The notes beneath the pieces are model-generated. The model worked only from the letters and a program-made list of their open reading frames with translations. It did no database searches and was not told the origin of the DNA. Of a stretch of 34,716 bases of DNA, positions 1-11,004 are shown one piece after another. Every line of letters starts with the position of its first letter. Within the stretch, counting starts at the first letter, position 1. Where the stretch lies: the NCBI GenBank assembly GCA_001579985.1, contig LRSR01010030.1, forward strand, positions 1 through 34,716, given 5' to 3'. The stretch is from Hypsibius dujardini. Taxonomy: Eukaryota; Tardigrada; Eutardigrada; Parachela; Hypsibiidae. A program made the position numbers and the translations under genes.

Positions 1-353
1 CTTCGTCATCGTCATCCTCGTCTTCCTCTGGTTCATCTTCTTCTTCTTCGACATCATCCACATCGTCTTCCTCGTCATCGACTTCATCGTCATCGTCATC
101 CACATCATCATCATCCTCATCCACATCTTCCTCATCATCATCTACTTCGTCATCGTCATCCTCGTCTTCCTCTGGTTCATCTTCTTCTTCTTCGACATCA
201 TCCACATCGTCTTCCTCGTCATCAACTTCTTCGTCATCGTCATCCACCTCCTCGTCATCTTCGTCCTCGTCCGATTCTTCTTCGTCTTCGTCATCTTCGT
301 CCTCGTCCGATTCTTCTTCGTCTTCGTCATCTTCGTCTCTTGCTGCGGGATAA
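1..353 (+). CDS. Poly-Ser/Thr protein, 3' end of last exon (paralogue A, partial at left edge)
   Basis: An open frame enters at the window edge (codons begin at position 3) and ends at TAA 351-353. Almost every codon is TCN (Ser), with scattered ACN (Thr), two GGT (Gly) and two GAT (Asp). The C-terminus reads SSLAAG. All four bases are used at the third position of the TCN codons, which is silent on this strand. The second gene at 6475-8987 ends the same way (SSVAAG then TAA), and the DNA after both stops is homologous, so I read this as the last exon of a tandem paralogue. The upstream exons lie outside the window. The reverse strand reads as a long Asp/Glu tract, so strand choice rests on the paralogue's splice structure and the shared stop. 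No function is known. Confidence 0.55.
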   Translation, partial: SSSSSSSSSGSSSSSSTSSTSSSSSSTSSSSSSTSSSSSSTSSSSSSTSSSSSSSSSGSSSSSSTSSTSSSSSSTSSSSSSTSSSSSSSSDSSSSSSSSSSSDSSSSSSSSSLAAG

Positions 354-1750
354 TTGTTATATTCGGCGCATGTGGGGGAACTGAACGTTTTTATTTTAAC
401 TTCTTGCCATTTTCCTTAACCACTGGCTCCGTGACTTATGACTTCCATGTTTTCGCTTATTAGCTGGCTGATCTAATGTTTTTTTCATGCATGTTTGTTG
501 GGGCTATACTTTCTGAAACGCTGCGGATCGCTTAACTGAATCCATGTACGGATCTTGGATTTTAACTTTAATTAGGGCTAGCCCTCTAACACTTGAGTTT
601 AGCTCCCATGTTATTTGGCCACGAGCACTACCCTTTGATCTTTGCTACTTTCGCGTCAAGTCTAGCTTTAATTAAAAATCTCCTGATGTTTTAACACATG
701 TTTCTGAGCACTCGTTTGCGACAACCCGTCCTGATGCAAAAGCTTCATGGATGGGGTGGGTGTGTTGCCGCTCCGTCAATCTCTCCACACCCGCTAACGG
801 TTAGCGATGAGCCGTTAGTGGCCGGATGGTCGGGGAGCGTTCCGGTTTCGATTCAACTTCCCACCTGAAAGATTTTATAATGAAAATATCAGAAAAGAAT
901 GCAGTGAATCATAATGTAGCTTCTGCACACAATTCTCCCATAAGTGTGACTGTGGGAACATAAGATATAGAATGGCGTCAAATTTGGATGAAGTAGTAGT
1001 TCTATCAGGACTTCAATTGTTTAGCATCCTACTGACAAGGGATCGGGATACGATGTGAGTTTCGACAAAGGTCGAATAAATTCTGAATTTTTAAAATTAG
1101 CTCCGATTTTTGAAATATTAGCTCTGATAATTTATGTGAGCGTGGCAGAGATTACGAGGGAACCGCCAAAAGTATTGCCGAACCCAGTACACAATTGGAC
1201 AGTGCTCCATATTCAACATTCTAATTTTTAGTGCACTTTAATTTGGTGAAGAGGAGTCATTGGAGCTCTTAAAATACTTATAATAATTTTATGGCATTAG
1301 AGGGCATGGACCAACACTGTCAAAGTAGAAGTGGACAAACAGGCTGAAGGTGAAGGTTAGTGAAACTGTAACATAAACCAAAGTGGAGGCCCAAAAGTGT
1401 CAAACGTAACTTATATGGTTCAAATGAGAGATAGGTTTAAACGTGTTTAGATTGATCATATTCGCCAAATCGCAGGGTCTTGCTCGATGACAATGTGTTC
1501 ATTTTCGAGAGAGGCCTAAGCTGTTTCGTTAAATTTTGCCTCGCGTGAAGTTTCCGAATGCCTTGTCGCTAGCAATAATCAGGGTCGTTGCTAATCGGGT
1601 TTTCTATCTTAACGGATTTCACCCATTCTGCAATGGGATGGAGCCTATACCGCCACAGCAGGCTTTGGAAAAAGGTTTCGCTTTACACCATGCTAAGCCT
1701 AATGACAAAAGAAAAGTAAAGGTAGTTCAGGGACACTTAATTGAATTTAG
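354..1750. repeat. 3' flank of paralogue A, duplicated at 8988-9580
   Basis: Positions 354 to about 750 align by eye with 8988 to about 9330. Shared blocks include TTAGCTGGCTGATCTAATGT and GGATCGCTTAACTGAAT. Positions about 1545-1740 align with about 9385-9560; shared blocks include TTCTGCAATGGGATGG and AGTTCAGGGACACTT. Between these two blocks copy A has about 780 bases (roughly 755-1540) that copy B lacks. A short open frame at 1536-1820 overlaps the second block, but it is not kept open in the other copy and is not credible as a gene. Confidence 0.75.
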
Positions 1751-4250
1751 AGTCAGACTTTGGTCACGTGCTGATTTTAAATTTAATCAAAGTTCAAAAG
1801 ATCGATTTGAACTGACCTAGTTATATCCGGCAAACATGTTGTCAATGCGCAATCGGCGCAGTTAAAGTATTTTCTGCGGTTGTTGTATAAGCTTCAGAAA
1901 TTTTGATGTACGTTTTGAGTGTATACAAACATAGCAATATTTGCTCGGGACACTTACCAAAGTATTGTTGTTAAATAACGTTCTTCACCTCAAAAGAATT
2001 TAAATTCGCCGGCAGACAGTATTGCAATAAAACACTTTACGGTTTTAATTACGATATACTAATATTTAATGCAAATTTAGTAATTTGACACGTAGAACTG
2101 TTTTTAAATATCGATTCTCAATTTTGTGCCTTTTAAAAGTTTGAAAATAAATATATATAATAAACTAAAAATATGTTTTATTTGAACTTCATGGCCACTT
2201 TTCGAGCTATTTACAGTGCCCATAAAATAAATGTATACAAAAATACATCGAAGAGCTGGTTGAGGCAACATTCCGATTAATGACCGCCGACAATCCGCCG
2301 TGATCAATCATTCATTTTATCTTCTGGTCCGGACGACCAGAATTCAAATGGGAAAACATCATTTTTATTGTCGTTCGTAGATTAAAAATTGACCGAATTG
2401 CTAGTTGAGCAGGAAGTTATCTTTAACCCTCTGGTAACCAGGTGTTTTGGGTATACGGATAGAAGCGGGTCTAGCAAAACTTTGCTAGATTAGGGAAAGT
2501 GCTGAATGATTCCTTGCAAATCCTAACGGAATCGTTTGAAAAATTGCCCACAACCATCAAATGTAACCGTTTCAGTGGTAGTGGGAACCGTGGCGCCGCT
2601 GACGAAGAATGGACTGAAAACAGTCAAACGAGTGACTACACAGTCACGAAATGTCAGTTACACGTCATTCGTAGTGGTTACAACCAGTGGTAGCGCAGCG
2701 AATCATTAGGCAGAGTTCTAACCTTTTCCTAATGGTTAATAATTTTTAACTCCGCTTGTATTCACTCGAATATTACAATACCCGTTTTACTAGATGCACT
2801 AAGGACCAGTCTCAAGTTCCTTATTTTTTCGATACTGAGAAAAAAAATGTCGACACGTGGGACTGGATGTTGTTCGGGCGGTCCAAGTGTAAGCAAGGTG
2901 GTGCTAAGTAGGTTCCTACCCCTTTGAAAAGTGTTGTTGAAAATTTGTTTTTTGAATCTAAATAAATATGTGGTAAAAATATCAAAGCAAAAAACCGCGA
3001 ACGAAAAGACCCAGAACTCGTGCTGAAATCGAATGTGACCGTCAAATCTAGCAAGTGTATGCTGACTGCTTCTCAGAGGGTTAACAAAGTATACTGTTGG
3101 CCTCTGGTCGGCCTTTATTTGATGCAGTGCTCTTTCTGTCGCCGTTGATTTCAACTTTTGTAATGGCGAAAGATAATTTTGGAATTCGAAATTCGTCTTA
3201 CTAACTACTATTTTACTGTAAAAGTAATATATTTTTCTTTTTGCAAAAAAATCTTATTTTTACCTTAAAATAATAATATTTCTCTTTAGGTTATTTATGA
3301 AGTGGTTGGGAGTGGCACGGCCATGAAAAGTTATTTTAAAGCAGTAAATCGCCTGAACCAATCGAAATCTTCTGTAACCGGAGTCGGTTGCAGGTGGCGG
3401 TGTCGACATTGATGTAAGACATTGTCCTTCAAATCCCAATCGAAACAAGCGCTCGGACGGAAAGCGTCACTCTTGTCCAAAAGTCTTCTGGCACTCTCTG
3501 CGACCACAACGACAACGTCAACTGTCCTCTCATCCTTCACACCTTTGACGTCATTTTGGTCAAATTTCAAGCCTCATGTGTGGTCGTAGCTGGTTAGCGC
3601 TCTTCCCTTGTATATTTGTCTTTCTCACATTCAGCAAAATCGAAACAGAAATATAACTACACGGTCGCTACAACTTATCATCACCACATGAGTGTGGCTT
3701 TCTTCTCTTTGCCGGTGCGGTTCAGTACCGGCACCAGCATGTGGTAGCCTTTCGACAAACAACCGTGCGGGCATGTCGACGAACTACAAACAAAACGATA
3801 TCATATTGCAGAACTTTGTTTATATTCACATGCCTTGGGTGAGAGTTTTATAAACTGGATAGGATCGGTTGGGTGCGCATACGCTGTGTTTCTATACAGT
3901 TATTATGTAACTTTACACTCGATGTCAGAGCTTTCCCAAATGTAGTTTAAATGGGAGTGAAGGGACCGAAAATGCCCAGCTGGTGGTGTGGGTCGAAGCG
4001 CCGACTGGGATACATTTAGCGAAACCACTCAATAAAGGGTAGAGTCTGTCTGCAGTCGGACAAGTTCCAGAATGTCTGTGGCCAGAATGTTTATTTGGCC
4101 ATAAGGTCTGTAAGGACAGAATTCCATGACCAGAGTGTCTGGAGACAAAGATTCGGGTGGGATAAACAAAAAGGACACGATTGAATGTCGAATTACATTC
4201 CCGTGGACCATGCCCTTTCCCAAATTATGAAATACAATGACATGCTGATT
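1750..4250. other. Gene-poor AT-rich region
   Basis: No convincing coding exon was found on either strand. Short open frames exist (for example 2762-3154 on the minus strand) but have no recognisable motif or splice context. About 3276-3350 is similar to 16124-16185, a small dispersed repeat. Nothing else is recognised. Confidence 0.5.
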
Positions 4251-4885
4251 TGGGGCACTATTCAAGTGCCAACTTCGGAATGATCTCAGATATTTTTTAT
4301 TTACACCTGTTGTAGCGATAAAAACAAAAATTCATTTCGCCGGAGAATTCGCGCAAAGTTTTTCTAGAATATTCCAAAGTTGGGAAAATACTAGAAAAGC
4401 TCATTTTTTTCCCACTTTCACTGTAAAATTGGTTATTCTTTGAACTACAGTAAACATAATCTTTTTAAAATTATCCCCCTTCAATTTGAAGTTGATTGGC
4501 CTCAGCCAAACAAAATCTCAGGTCAGTGGGCGGAGCTATAGACCAAAACTGGACATCTCATATTATCGGTCCTTTTTGAAAGATAACCATAGCTCTTCCT
4601 CCTGATCTCCTAAAAATGTTTATGTCATGCCAACCAAGTCGACATAGAATTTGGACTGAAAAAGCGTCAAAATAATTATTTTAAATTAGGTCTAAAAACC
4701 AACCATTTTTACAGTAAAAACAAAAGGAAATGAAATATTCCTATGGTTTTCCAACTTTAACATATTATGAAAAAACTTTGTCTGACTTTACTAGTGAAGT
4801 AATGTTTCGTATTCTTGACTGATGTTGGCGTAAATAAAAAGAAGATGTGAAGTGAGAATGATTTCGGCACTTGAATAATGCCCCA
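4251..4885. mobile_element. Foldback (long inverted repeat) element 1
   Basis: The left arm begins GGGGCACTATTCAAGTGCC. The reverse complement of the right end reads GGGGCATTATTCAAGTGCC. Homology between the arms continues inward: a block with TTTTTATTTAC, then CAAAGTTTTTC versus CAAAGTTTTTT, then a block containing ACTGTAAAA. It reaches an inner block around 4490-4550 (TCAATTTGAAGTTGATTGG ... GGAGCTATAG) facing about 4590-4660. The whole 0.6-kb unit is therefore one large imperfect palindrome. No coding capacity is seen. Inner sequences resemble element 2 at 7160-7822. Confidence 0.65.
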
Positions 4886-5898
4886 AGGGAGGCGTGTCGT
4901 GAAACCTGGTGGATATATAAAAAGAACAGTAATGTAGTAATGGTACAGTGAAGTGAAGAAAAAGAGACACAAGGAAGAAATAGCGCTGATCACATTGTCG
5001 CACGCGTTGAAACAAACACACCTGCGACCATCCTAACGTAATATCAGATGAACTGCGGAGAAACGACTCAGTACGGTAATGGGTATGCTGATACATCACG
5101 AAGCGGAGTCCGGTCGGCAAATAGCATAGACAGTGAACCATGCAACTTGGACGGATAGAAACGTTATGTGCGACAATACGACAATGCGACAAAACGATGT
5201 TTCTGGAGGATGCTAAAATCCTCGCATGGGCGAAAACCGACCGGAAGATTCCTCCTTGCTATGTGGCATGCTTGCTACCGGAAGACGGAGGAGCGGATGT
5301 TTCGAGGAGCACGATTGAAAATCGCCTTCAGGAGTTTGAAGGGCGACATGTCACAGCTGTTATGAATGATCTGATTGAAGACAAGAAACAGGCACGAATT
5401 TGACATTGCTTTGATCGGAGGATGATTCTGTCTCGGCTGAATTGTTGCAGAATTGTTGTTGTCTCCATACAATTCAATGCAGTTTTGCACTGAAGCAGTT
5501 CTTGCTAATGGGGGGGGGGCGTACAAAGTGCTTTTCCCGGTTTTGAAGTTGTGATTTTAAACATGATTTTTATTTGTTTTTGTGTGATTTAATCCTGTGT
5601 TAAAGATTTTAGTTAATTGTACTGGGGAATGGTATTAAAATGTCACAGACTACAGGAACCAACCTTAAAATAGCCTTTCATTAGTTGTACGGCGTGATTA
5701 ATTCACTTTCTGCTAAGAATCAATCAACTCACGAGAGGAAAATGAGAAATCTACAGCTAGTATATGGTTTCCAAAGGGAGCGTGCCGTTTGCACGTTCGA
5801 CCACTCAGCTGAAGTCGAGATGTATGCATTTTTATCTTGATTAGAAGTAGAGATAAGGAGTGCAAAAAGCACCTGATTGTCAAATATTTCTGTTTCGA
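4886..5898. other. Intergenic, no recognised gene
   Basis: A frame at 5140-5403 begins with ATG and is open for 87 codons, but it has no recognisable domain, no splice context and no repeat or paralogue in the window. A G-run of about ten bases lies near 5511-5519. Nothing else is supported. Confidence 0.4.
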
Positions 5899-6260
5899 TT
5901 ATGCAACTATGTTTGAAAGGCGAGATGTCACTTCCGCGTACTGTGTTTCGAATTGACAGACAAGCTGCTTGTGTGTTTCACGGACAGCTGATGAAATTGT
6001 CGCGCCTAAAGGTCTGTCTAGTTCGGTTTGTGTGTAACCAAACGTTGAATTGAAAGTAGATCGCTGGATTGAGAGACCGGTGAAAACAAACACACGTCCA
6101 AAAGTTCTGGCAGGAAACCTTTGCCAAACCGAATCAGTCAGTGCCCGTAGGTGAATTTGATACAATTGATAATGAATAAGCAGCTCTGGTATCTCATACA
6201 CGAGGTGACAATATTCGCGGAGGACTTGACTTCCGGCATGACTCGAGTGAATTCCTCCAC
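5899..6260 (-). CDS. Possible terminal exon of an unknown minus-strand gene
   Basis: Reading the reverse strand, a good acceptor (CTTTTGTTTCAG) ends at position 6261. It is followed by an open frame of about 119 codons ending in TAA at 5901-5899. The translation is compositionally protein-like, with no repeat or low complexity; it starts GGIHSSHAGSQVLREY and ends SRLSNIVA. I do not recognise a domain. The frame also stays open upstream through the presumed intron to 6354. Any upstream exon would have to lie inside or beyond the secreted poly-Ser gene on the other strand, and I could not find one with matching phase. It may be a chance open frame. Confidence 0.28.
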
Positions 6261-6474
6261 CTGAAACAAAAGATTTGCAGAGAAAAACAAAATTCCTCAC
6301 GTTAATTCTCCTTTGTTTAACCGCAAAAAAACAACCGCTAATCGCCACCAGCACTAAAATTCATTCCTGTTTTATCCTACATAACGCGCATGTCATGAAC
6401 TCTAAACAACTAGATTCCAAAATTCGCCCACATTTTTTTTGTTAATGACATTGCGATACTACCTTTGATTGGCC

Positions 6475-8987
6475 ATGCATTATCTTGTGGCCTTGACCCT
6501 GTTGATGGCAGTGCTGGTGACCGTTGTCCAAGTTTATTCAATCGACAATATCACACCCGCTTTGGTGAAGGTTTCAGCACACCACGCGCGAAAAGTCCAA
6601 GCGGCGCCGCAACGCCCTGTCGGTCGAGTAGTTAAAAAACAACTGGCTTCATCACAACGCAATGTACAGAACAATCGCAAGCGGCCCCTGGCGGTTCGCG
6701 GCGTCTTCGGACCGGCCCCTGCCGGAACAGCAACAGTCCCGACAGTTACAGTTTCCCCCAATCCAGGTGAGCAACAATTGTCTGTCCTGTTAGGTGTTAT
6801 CAAAGACGTAAACCGAGGGCACTCGCTACGCGGTAACTGATTGTGCCTTGCTACCTCGCTATTTAAAAAGGTTGTGGGAACCAATTGCAATTGGATGCGG
6901 GGTTGGGGCAGTATTCTTTCCGTTTCTTCAAACAAAGATTACAAAAAGCATACACAGAACCAGAAAGGAACACGTTAGACTGATTCATTCTGTATTACAT
7001 TTTTACTACCCTCCCCCCAAAAAGAGTATTACGCCCCTGAAGAGCACCCAAATTTTGTCATGATTGTCAAAAGGGAACCAGATTTTCGTAATGAACACAT
7101 GGCGAAAACCTTGGGTCAACCGAGTCAAGTCAGTTGGCTCGTTCAAAGCATGGCGTGTATACAAACTGACTCAGACAGTAATGGAGATTTTCCCTCCCGA
7201 TCAACTTGATTTTTTTTTTGCAAATAGCTGCCTATTAATCATGATTTATCATTGAGGTCTCCGCGTGGAATTCACATTACCAGTTTCAGAAAGAACAGGA
7301 AAGAAAAATACTTCCCCAACGAGTTTGTGCTTTGAGCGCGTGTTTGATTGATTGAAAACTCAATATTTTCCTTGATTTTCACTGTAAAAAATTTCGATTT
7401 TGCAACATGCATTTAAAACATTGTTTGATGTATTTTGACACTTTCCCACACCAAATGCAATTTGGAGTCGACCCGCATTAGCCGAATATTTTCAGGTGTT
7501 AGGGGGCGGAGCTGTAGGCTAGCTCTGGAAAGCTATGCTCGAATTTCTTGTCCTTTTTGAAAAATACACTCAACTCCGCCCCCTGACACCTGAAAAATAT
7601 TGAGCTAATGCCGATCGACTCCAAATTGAATTCGGCATGGAAAAATATGAAAAAATCGAATGTTTTGAATGTATTTTTGAAAATCGAAATTGTTTTGTGA
7701 AACCGGTAATGTGAATTCTACGCGGAGATTCCGATGATAAATAACGATAAATAGGCAGCTATTTGTTAAGAAAAACTCACACCGATCAGGAGGGAAAATC
7801 TTCATTACTACCCGAGTGAGTTAAATGCTTTACCGCGGTTAGAGCAAGGTGTTCACTTTATGTTCATACTGTATATATGTTCGTTTTGTATCAGTTCCGG
7901 AAATGCAACGAGCTGTTTACTGTATCCTATAACGCCAATTAGAAAACCGGCATATTGATTAGGCAAACCAACCCAGTTCGAGGCGGCGATCTGCTATTTA
8001 TCTCCGACAAGTGTCTAACCAAACGCCAGCTGCCGGCTTAACCTAGTAAATACTTTAAGGTAGATGGGGACAGTTTTGCTGAGGTTATTTTGGTGCTTGT
8101 TGCTGGGTTTTTTTGCCAAGGCATATGGAACAGTTTGAAAGTTCGTTTTTCCAAGGCGTAGTTGACTCTCATTCTGAAAATAAAAAGTGTGCCACAGTGC
8201 AAAATATCCTCAATCAAGTGTGCATATTTTTTCAAGTGAAGTTTCCTTCGGCGGTAGGATAAAAAACTGACTAAAATATTTATCCACTTTACTGCCGAAC
8301 TGATCTCCATGCTTTGGAAGTATCAACTCTCTGGCTAGATATGTGGAAGCAGATCCGCGAATTTCTTTCAAGCACGAATGTCTCGACAATTGCCTCAGTT
8401 GCAAAATAAATAAACAGGGCTTACCATTGGGTCTTCACGCTGTAAAGCAGGGCATCAACATTAATTTTTTTTCAGGAGCGCCGACTCTAGGCACGTCCTC
8501 ATCGTCTTCATCATCGTCTTCTTCCTCATCTAGTTCGTCGTACTCACCTGTATCATCGTCCTCATCATCATCCTCTTCCTCATCTAGTTCATCGTACTCA
8601 CCTGTATCATCGTCCTCATCATCATCGTCCTCTTCATCTACATCGTCTTCCTCGTCATCAACTTCTTCGTCGTCGTCATCCACATCGTCTTCCTCGTCAT
8701 CAACTTCTTCATCCACATCGTCTTCCTCGTCGTCCACATCGTCTTCCTCGTCGTCCACATCGTCTTCCTCGTCATCAACTTCTTCATCCACATCGTCTTC
8801 CTCGTCATCCACATCATCTTCCTCGTCATCAACTTCTTCTTCCTCGTCATCAACTTCTTCTTCCTCATCATCAACTTCTTCATCATCGTCATCAACTTCT
8901 TCTTCCTCATCATCAACTTCTTCATCATCGTCATCCACCTCCTCGTCATCTTCGTCCTCGTCATCTTCGTCTGTCGCTGCGGGATAA
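6475..8987 (+). CDS. Secreted poly-Ser/Thr protein (paralogue B), two exons
   Basis: Exon 1 is 6475-6766 and exon 2 is 8476-8987, giving 267 codons plus stop. The start is the ATG at 6475. Residues 1-22 are a clear signal peptide with a hydrophobic core (YLVALTLLMAVLVTVVQV) and a likely cut after VYS. A sequon (NIT) is at residue 25. Residues about 30-98 are basic and Pro/Val-rich, with a dibasic stretch NNRKRP. The donor CCAG|GTGAGC leaves one base. The acceptor ATTTTTTTTCAG|GA restores it, giving Gly then APTLGTSS and running straight into the Ser tract. The tract carries two SSYSPVSS units, then Thr-punctuated Ser blocks, and ends SVAAG. Two serines use AGT instead of TCN, suggesting selection for Ser on this strand. 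Known poly-Ser secreted proteins include adhesives and biomineral matrix proteins, but that is analogy only. The intron is 1,709 bases. Confidence 0.65.
7160..7822. mobile_element. Foldback (long inverted repeat) element 2, within the intron of paralogue B
   Basis: The left arm (about 7160-7520) contains GGAGATTTTCCCTCCCGATC, then AAATAGCTGCCTATTAAT, then GGAATTCACATTACC. All three recur in reverse complement at about 7690-7806. Inner blocks around 7457-7516 (CAATTTGGAGTCGACC ... TTAGGGGGCGGAGCTG) face about 7567-7640. The right arm lacks roughly 100 bases present in the left. No open frame is credible. The inner 100 bases resemble foldback element 1 and units in the GPCR intron (31560-32520). 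Confidence 0.7.
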
Positions 8988-9580
8988 TTGTTTATTCGTT
9001 ACATGTGGGGGAATCGCCAGTTTTTATTCAACTTCATGTAATTATTCTCTACCATTGGCTCGTGACTTACGATTTCCATATTTTCGTTTATTAGCTGGCT
9101 GATCTAATGTTTTTTTTCATGCATGTTTGCTGGGGTTATACTTTCGGAAATGCTGTGGATCGCTTAACTGAATGCGTGTACGGATTTTGGATTTTAACTT
9201 TAATGAGGCTTAACCCTCTAACACTTGGATCTGACTCACATATTATCAAGCGACCAGCACTATCCTTTGATCTTTGCTCCTGATACTTTGACACAGGTTT
9301 CAGAGCACACGTTTGCGAACAACCTGTCCTGACGCGCACGCACCAACCCCTTGTAAGCAGCCTCGATGAATTTCGGTTCGGGTGAAGTTTTCGAATGCCT
9401 TGTCGCACATGATGATCAGGGTGGTTGCTGATCCGATTTCACAAATTCTGCAATGGGATGGGGCCTATACCGCCACGGCAGGCTTTGAAAAGAGATTGCG
9501 TTATGCATCACGCTTAGCCTAATGACAACAGAAAAATAAAAGTAGTTCAGGGACACTTTCTACAATATCGTTTCAATTTC
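8988..9580. repeat. 3' flank of paralogue B, duplicate of 354-750 plus 1545-1740
   Basis: Homologous to the DNA after paralogue A, with many substitutions and small indels, and lacking an internal block of about 780 bases. An AATAAA hexamer at 9535-9540 could be a poly(A) signal for the upstream gene, which would give a 3' UTR of about 550 bases. The equivalent position in copy A reads AGTAAA. Confidence 0.7.
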
Positions 9581-11004
9581 TTCAGGATTTGCACTCGGAT
9601 AATATTTAAAAATAGCGGTCAGCCTTTTTCAATTTCCAGAACTATTTAAGCTGCCCATAGTATTAATTTAACTTTTCTATCACAACGTGACATTTTGGAA
9701 TGCCGGAAACTGCCGATGAGACCATAAAAATTGGTGGGGAGGACGGAGGCCTTTTTCAGACTACCCAAAAAACCCGTCACCCGCTTCGTTTCCAGTATGA
9801 GGTAAGGGCCTTGGAATGGGCCACTTGACTTTTCCCGTACCCTGAAATGGGCCACCTTAGGACACGACTTTCTAAACACTTTGTACGGATTATTATGATT
9901 TCTAATTAGGGAGCATATTCGATAACCTCGTGGAACGCTGATCAGAAGTGCAAAAAAAATTTGCGAAACGGCTCCAAAACGACCACAAAAAATTCCCGCT
10001 GACGGTTGACAAAAAACGACTACAGAGGTCGCTGCCAGCGATGTTGATCGATTGATTATCAACTCGCTTCCAAGGGTCGAGTCGAGTCACTGGGATCGTA
10101 CCTGACTTCCGTTAGCTGTTGTAACGGCTGATCTGAAAAATGTCAAATTTTAAAAAGTCCGAAACTTTTAGTGTTTTCAGTTTTTCATTTTAATTTGATC
10201 AAAAAATCTACATCCTGCGTACACGTGCAGCACTTATTCGGAGATGGAGGAGGCGCGAGTCATTTATGCTCTGGGAGTGGGATGGACTCTCCAATTGAGC
10301 GCACCGCCAGCATGAACGACTTTCCCGGAAGCGTTGCAGCACCCATCCCGTGTCAGTGACCCATTACAATGGGGGAAACTGCAAAGGATATTTCTGTTGC
10401 AAACAGCTTTTCCTTTGAACGGTAAGGAGGCAACATGATCTTGTTTTCGAGGTTTGTTTGTTGCGATAACTTTCAAGTTCACTTTGCATTAATTGATTGA
10501 TGGATCAGCCCGATGGGGATATGGGGGATATTGCAATTGCTTTCCCCGTTGACTGATTCATTGATAGACTAAGTCCGAACGTATCAAATGCCTTGTCACA
10601 CGTTCATATGCACAATCGATTGACTGATATATATGTCTATATCTGTGTCGGTCTGCCTATTGTTAGGTCTACCAACCGTAAGTTGGATAGTTAACAAGTT
10701 TATTAGACTGATAGTAAAAACTGTCAGAGAAATAAACTGAAAGAAAGGAAAGAGGAAGTAGAACTCACTGTAGAAATAATAAAACACATTATTATATAGT
10801 AAAGTTTTAACTATAGAAATGAAGGCAAATAGCACATACATCTGAATAGGGTTAATAGAGTGGACAGAGTTACAAACTAAGTATGATACTCGTGAGTTAA
10901 AGAACTATCATGATTGGATATGGGGACTTGTTGGGCGTGTCCAACACTATCTCCCTTCCTCAGCTCTTATAATACGATATCGTTAATGAAATTATAAATT
11001 TCAG
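9581..11004. other. Intergenic, nothing recognised
   Basis: Both strands were read. A minus-strand open frame at 9646-10062 has no recognisable domain and no clear splice sites. AT-rich simple sequence lies around 10600-10850. Confidence 0.4.

Noticed and set aside
142-330. Minus-strand Lys/Thr/Arg/Met-rich frame over the left Ser tract
   Set aside because: Another frame of the same TCN repeat with no start or splice context.
2762-3154. 130-codon minus-strand open frame
   Set aside because: AT-rich composition, no motif, overlapping alternative frames of similar quality.
5140-5403. 87-codon open frame beginning with ATG
   Set aside because: No domain, splice context, paralogue or regulatory signal. 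It could be chance.
8038-8310. 90-codon minus-strand frame in the intron of the poly-Ser gene
   Set aside because: An acceptor-like TTTTATTTTCAG lies inside it, but no domain or partner exon was found.
8638-8964. Minus-strand Met/Thr/Lys/Arg-rich frame
   Set aside because: Frame shadow of the poly-Ser exon.
9646-10062. 138-codon minus-strand open frame
   Set aside because: No recognisable motif and no convincing splice or start site.
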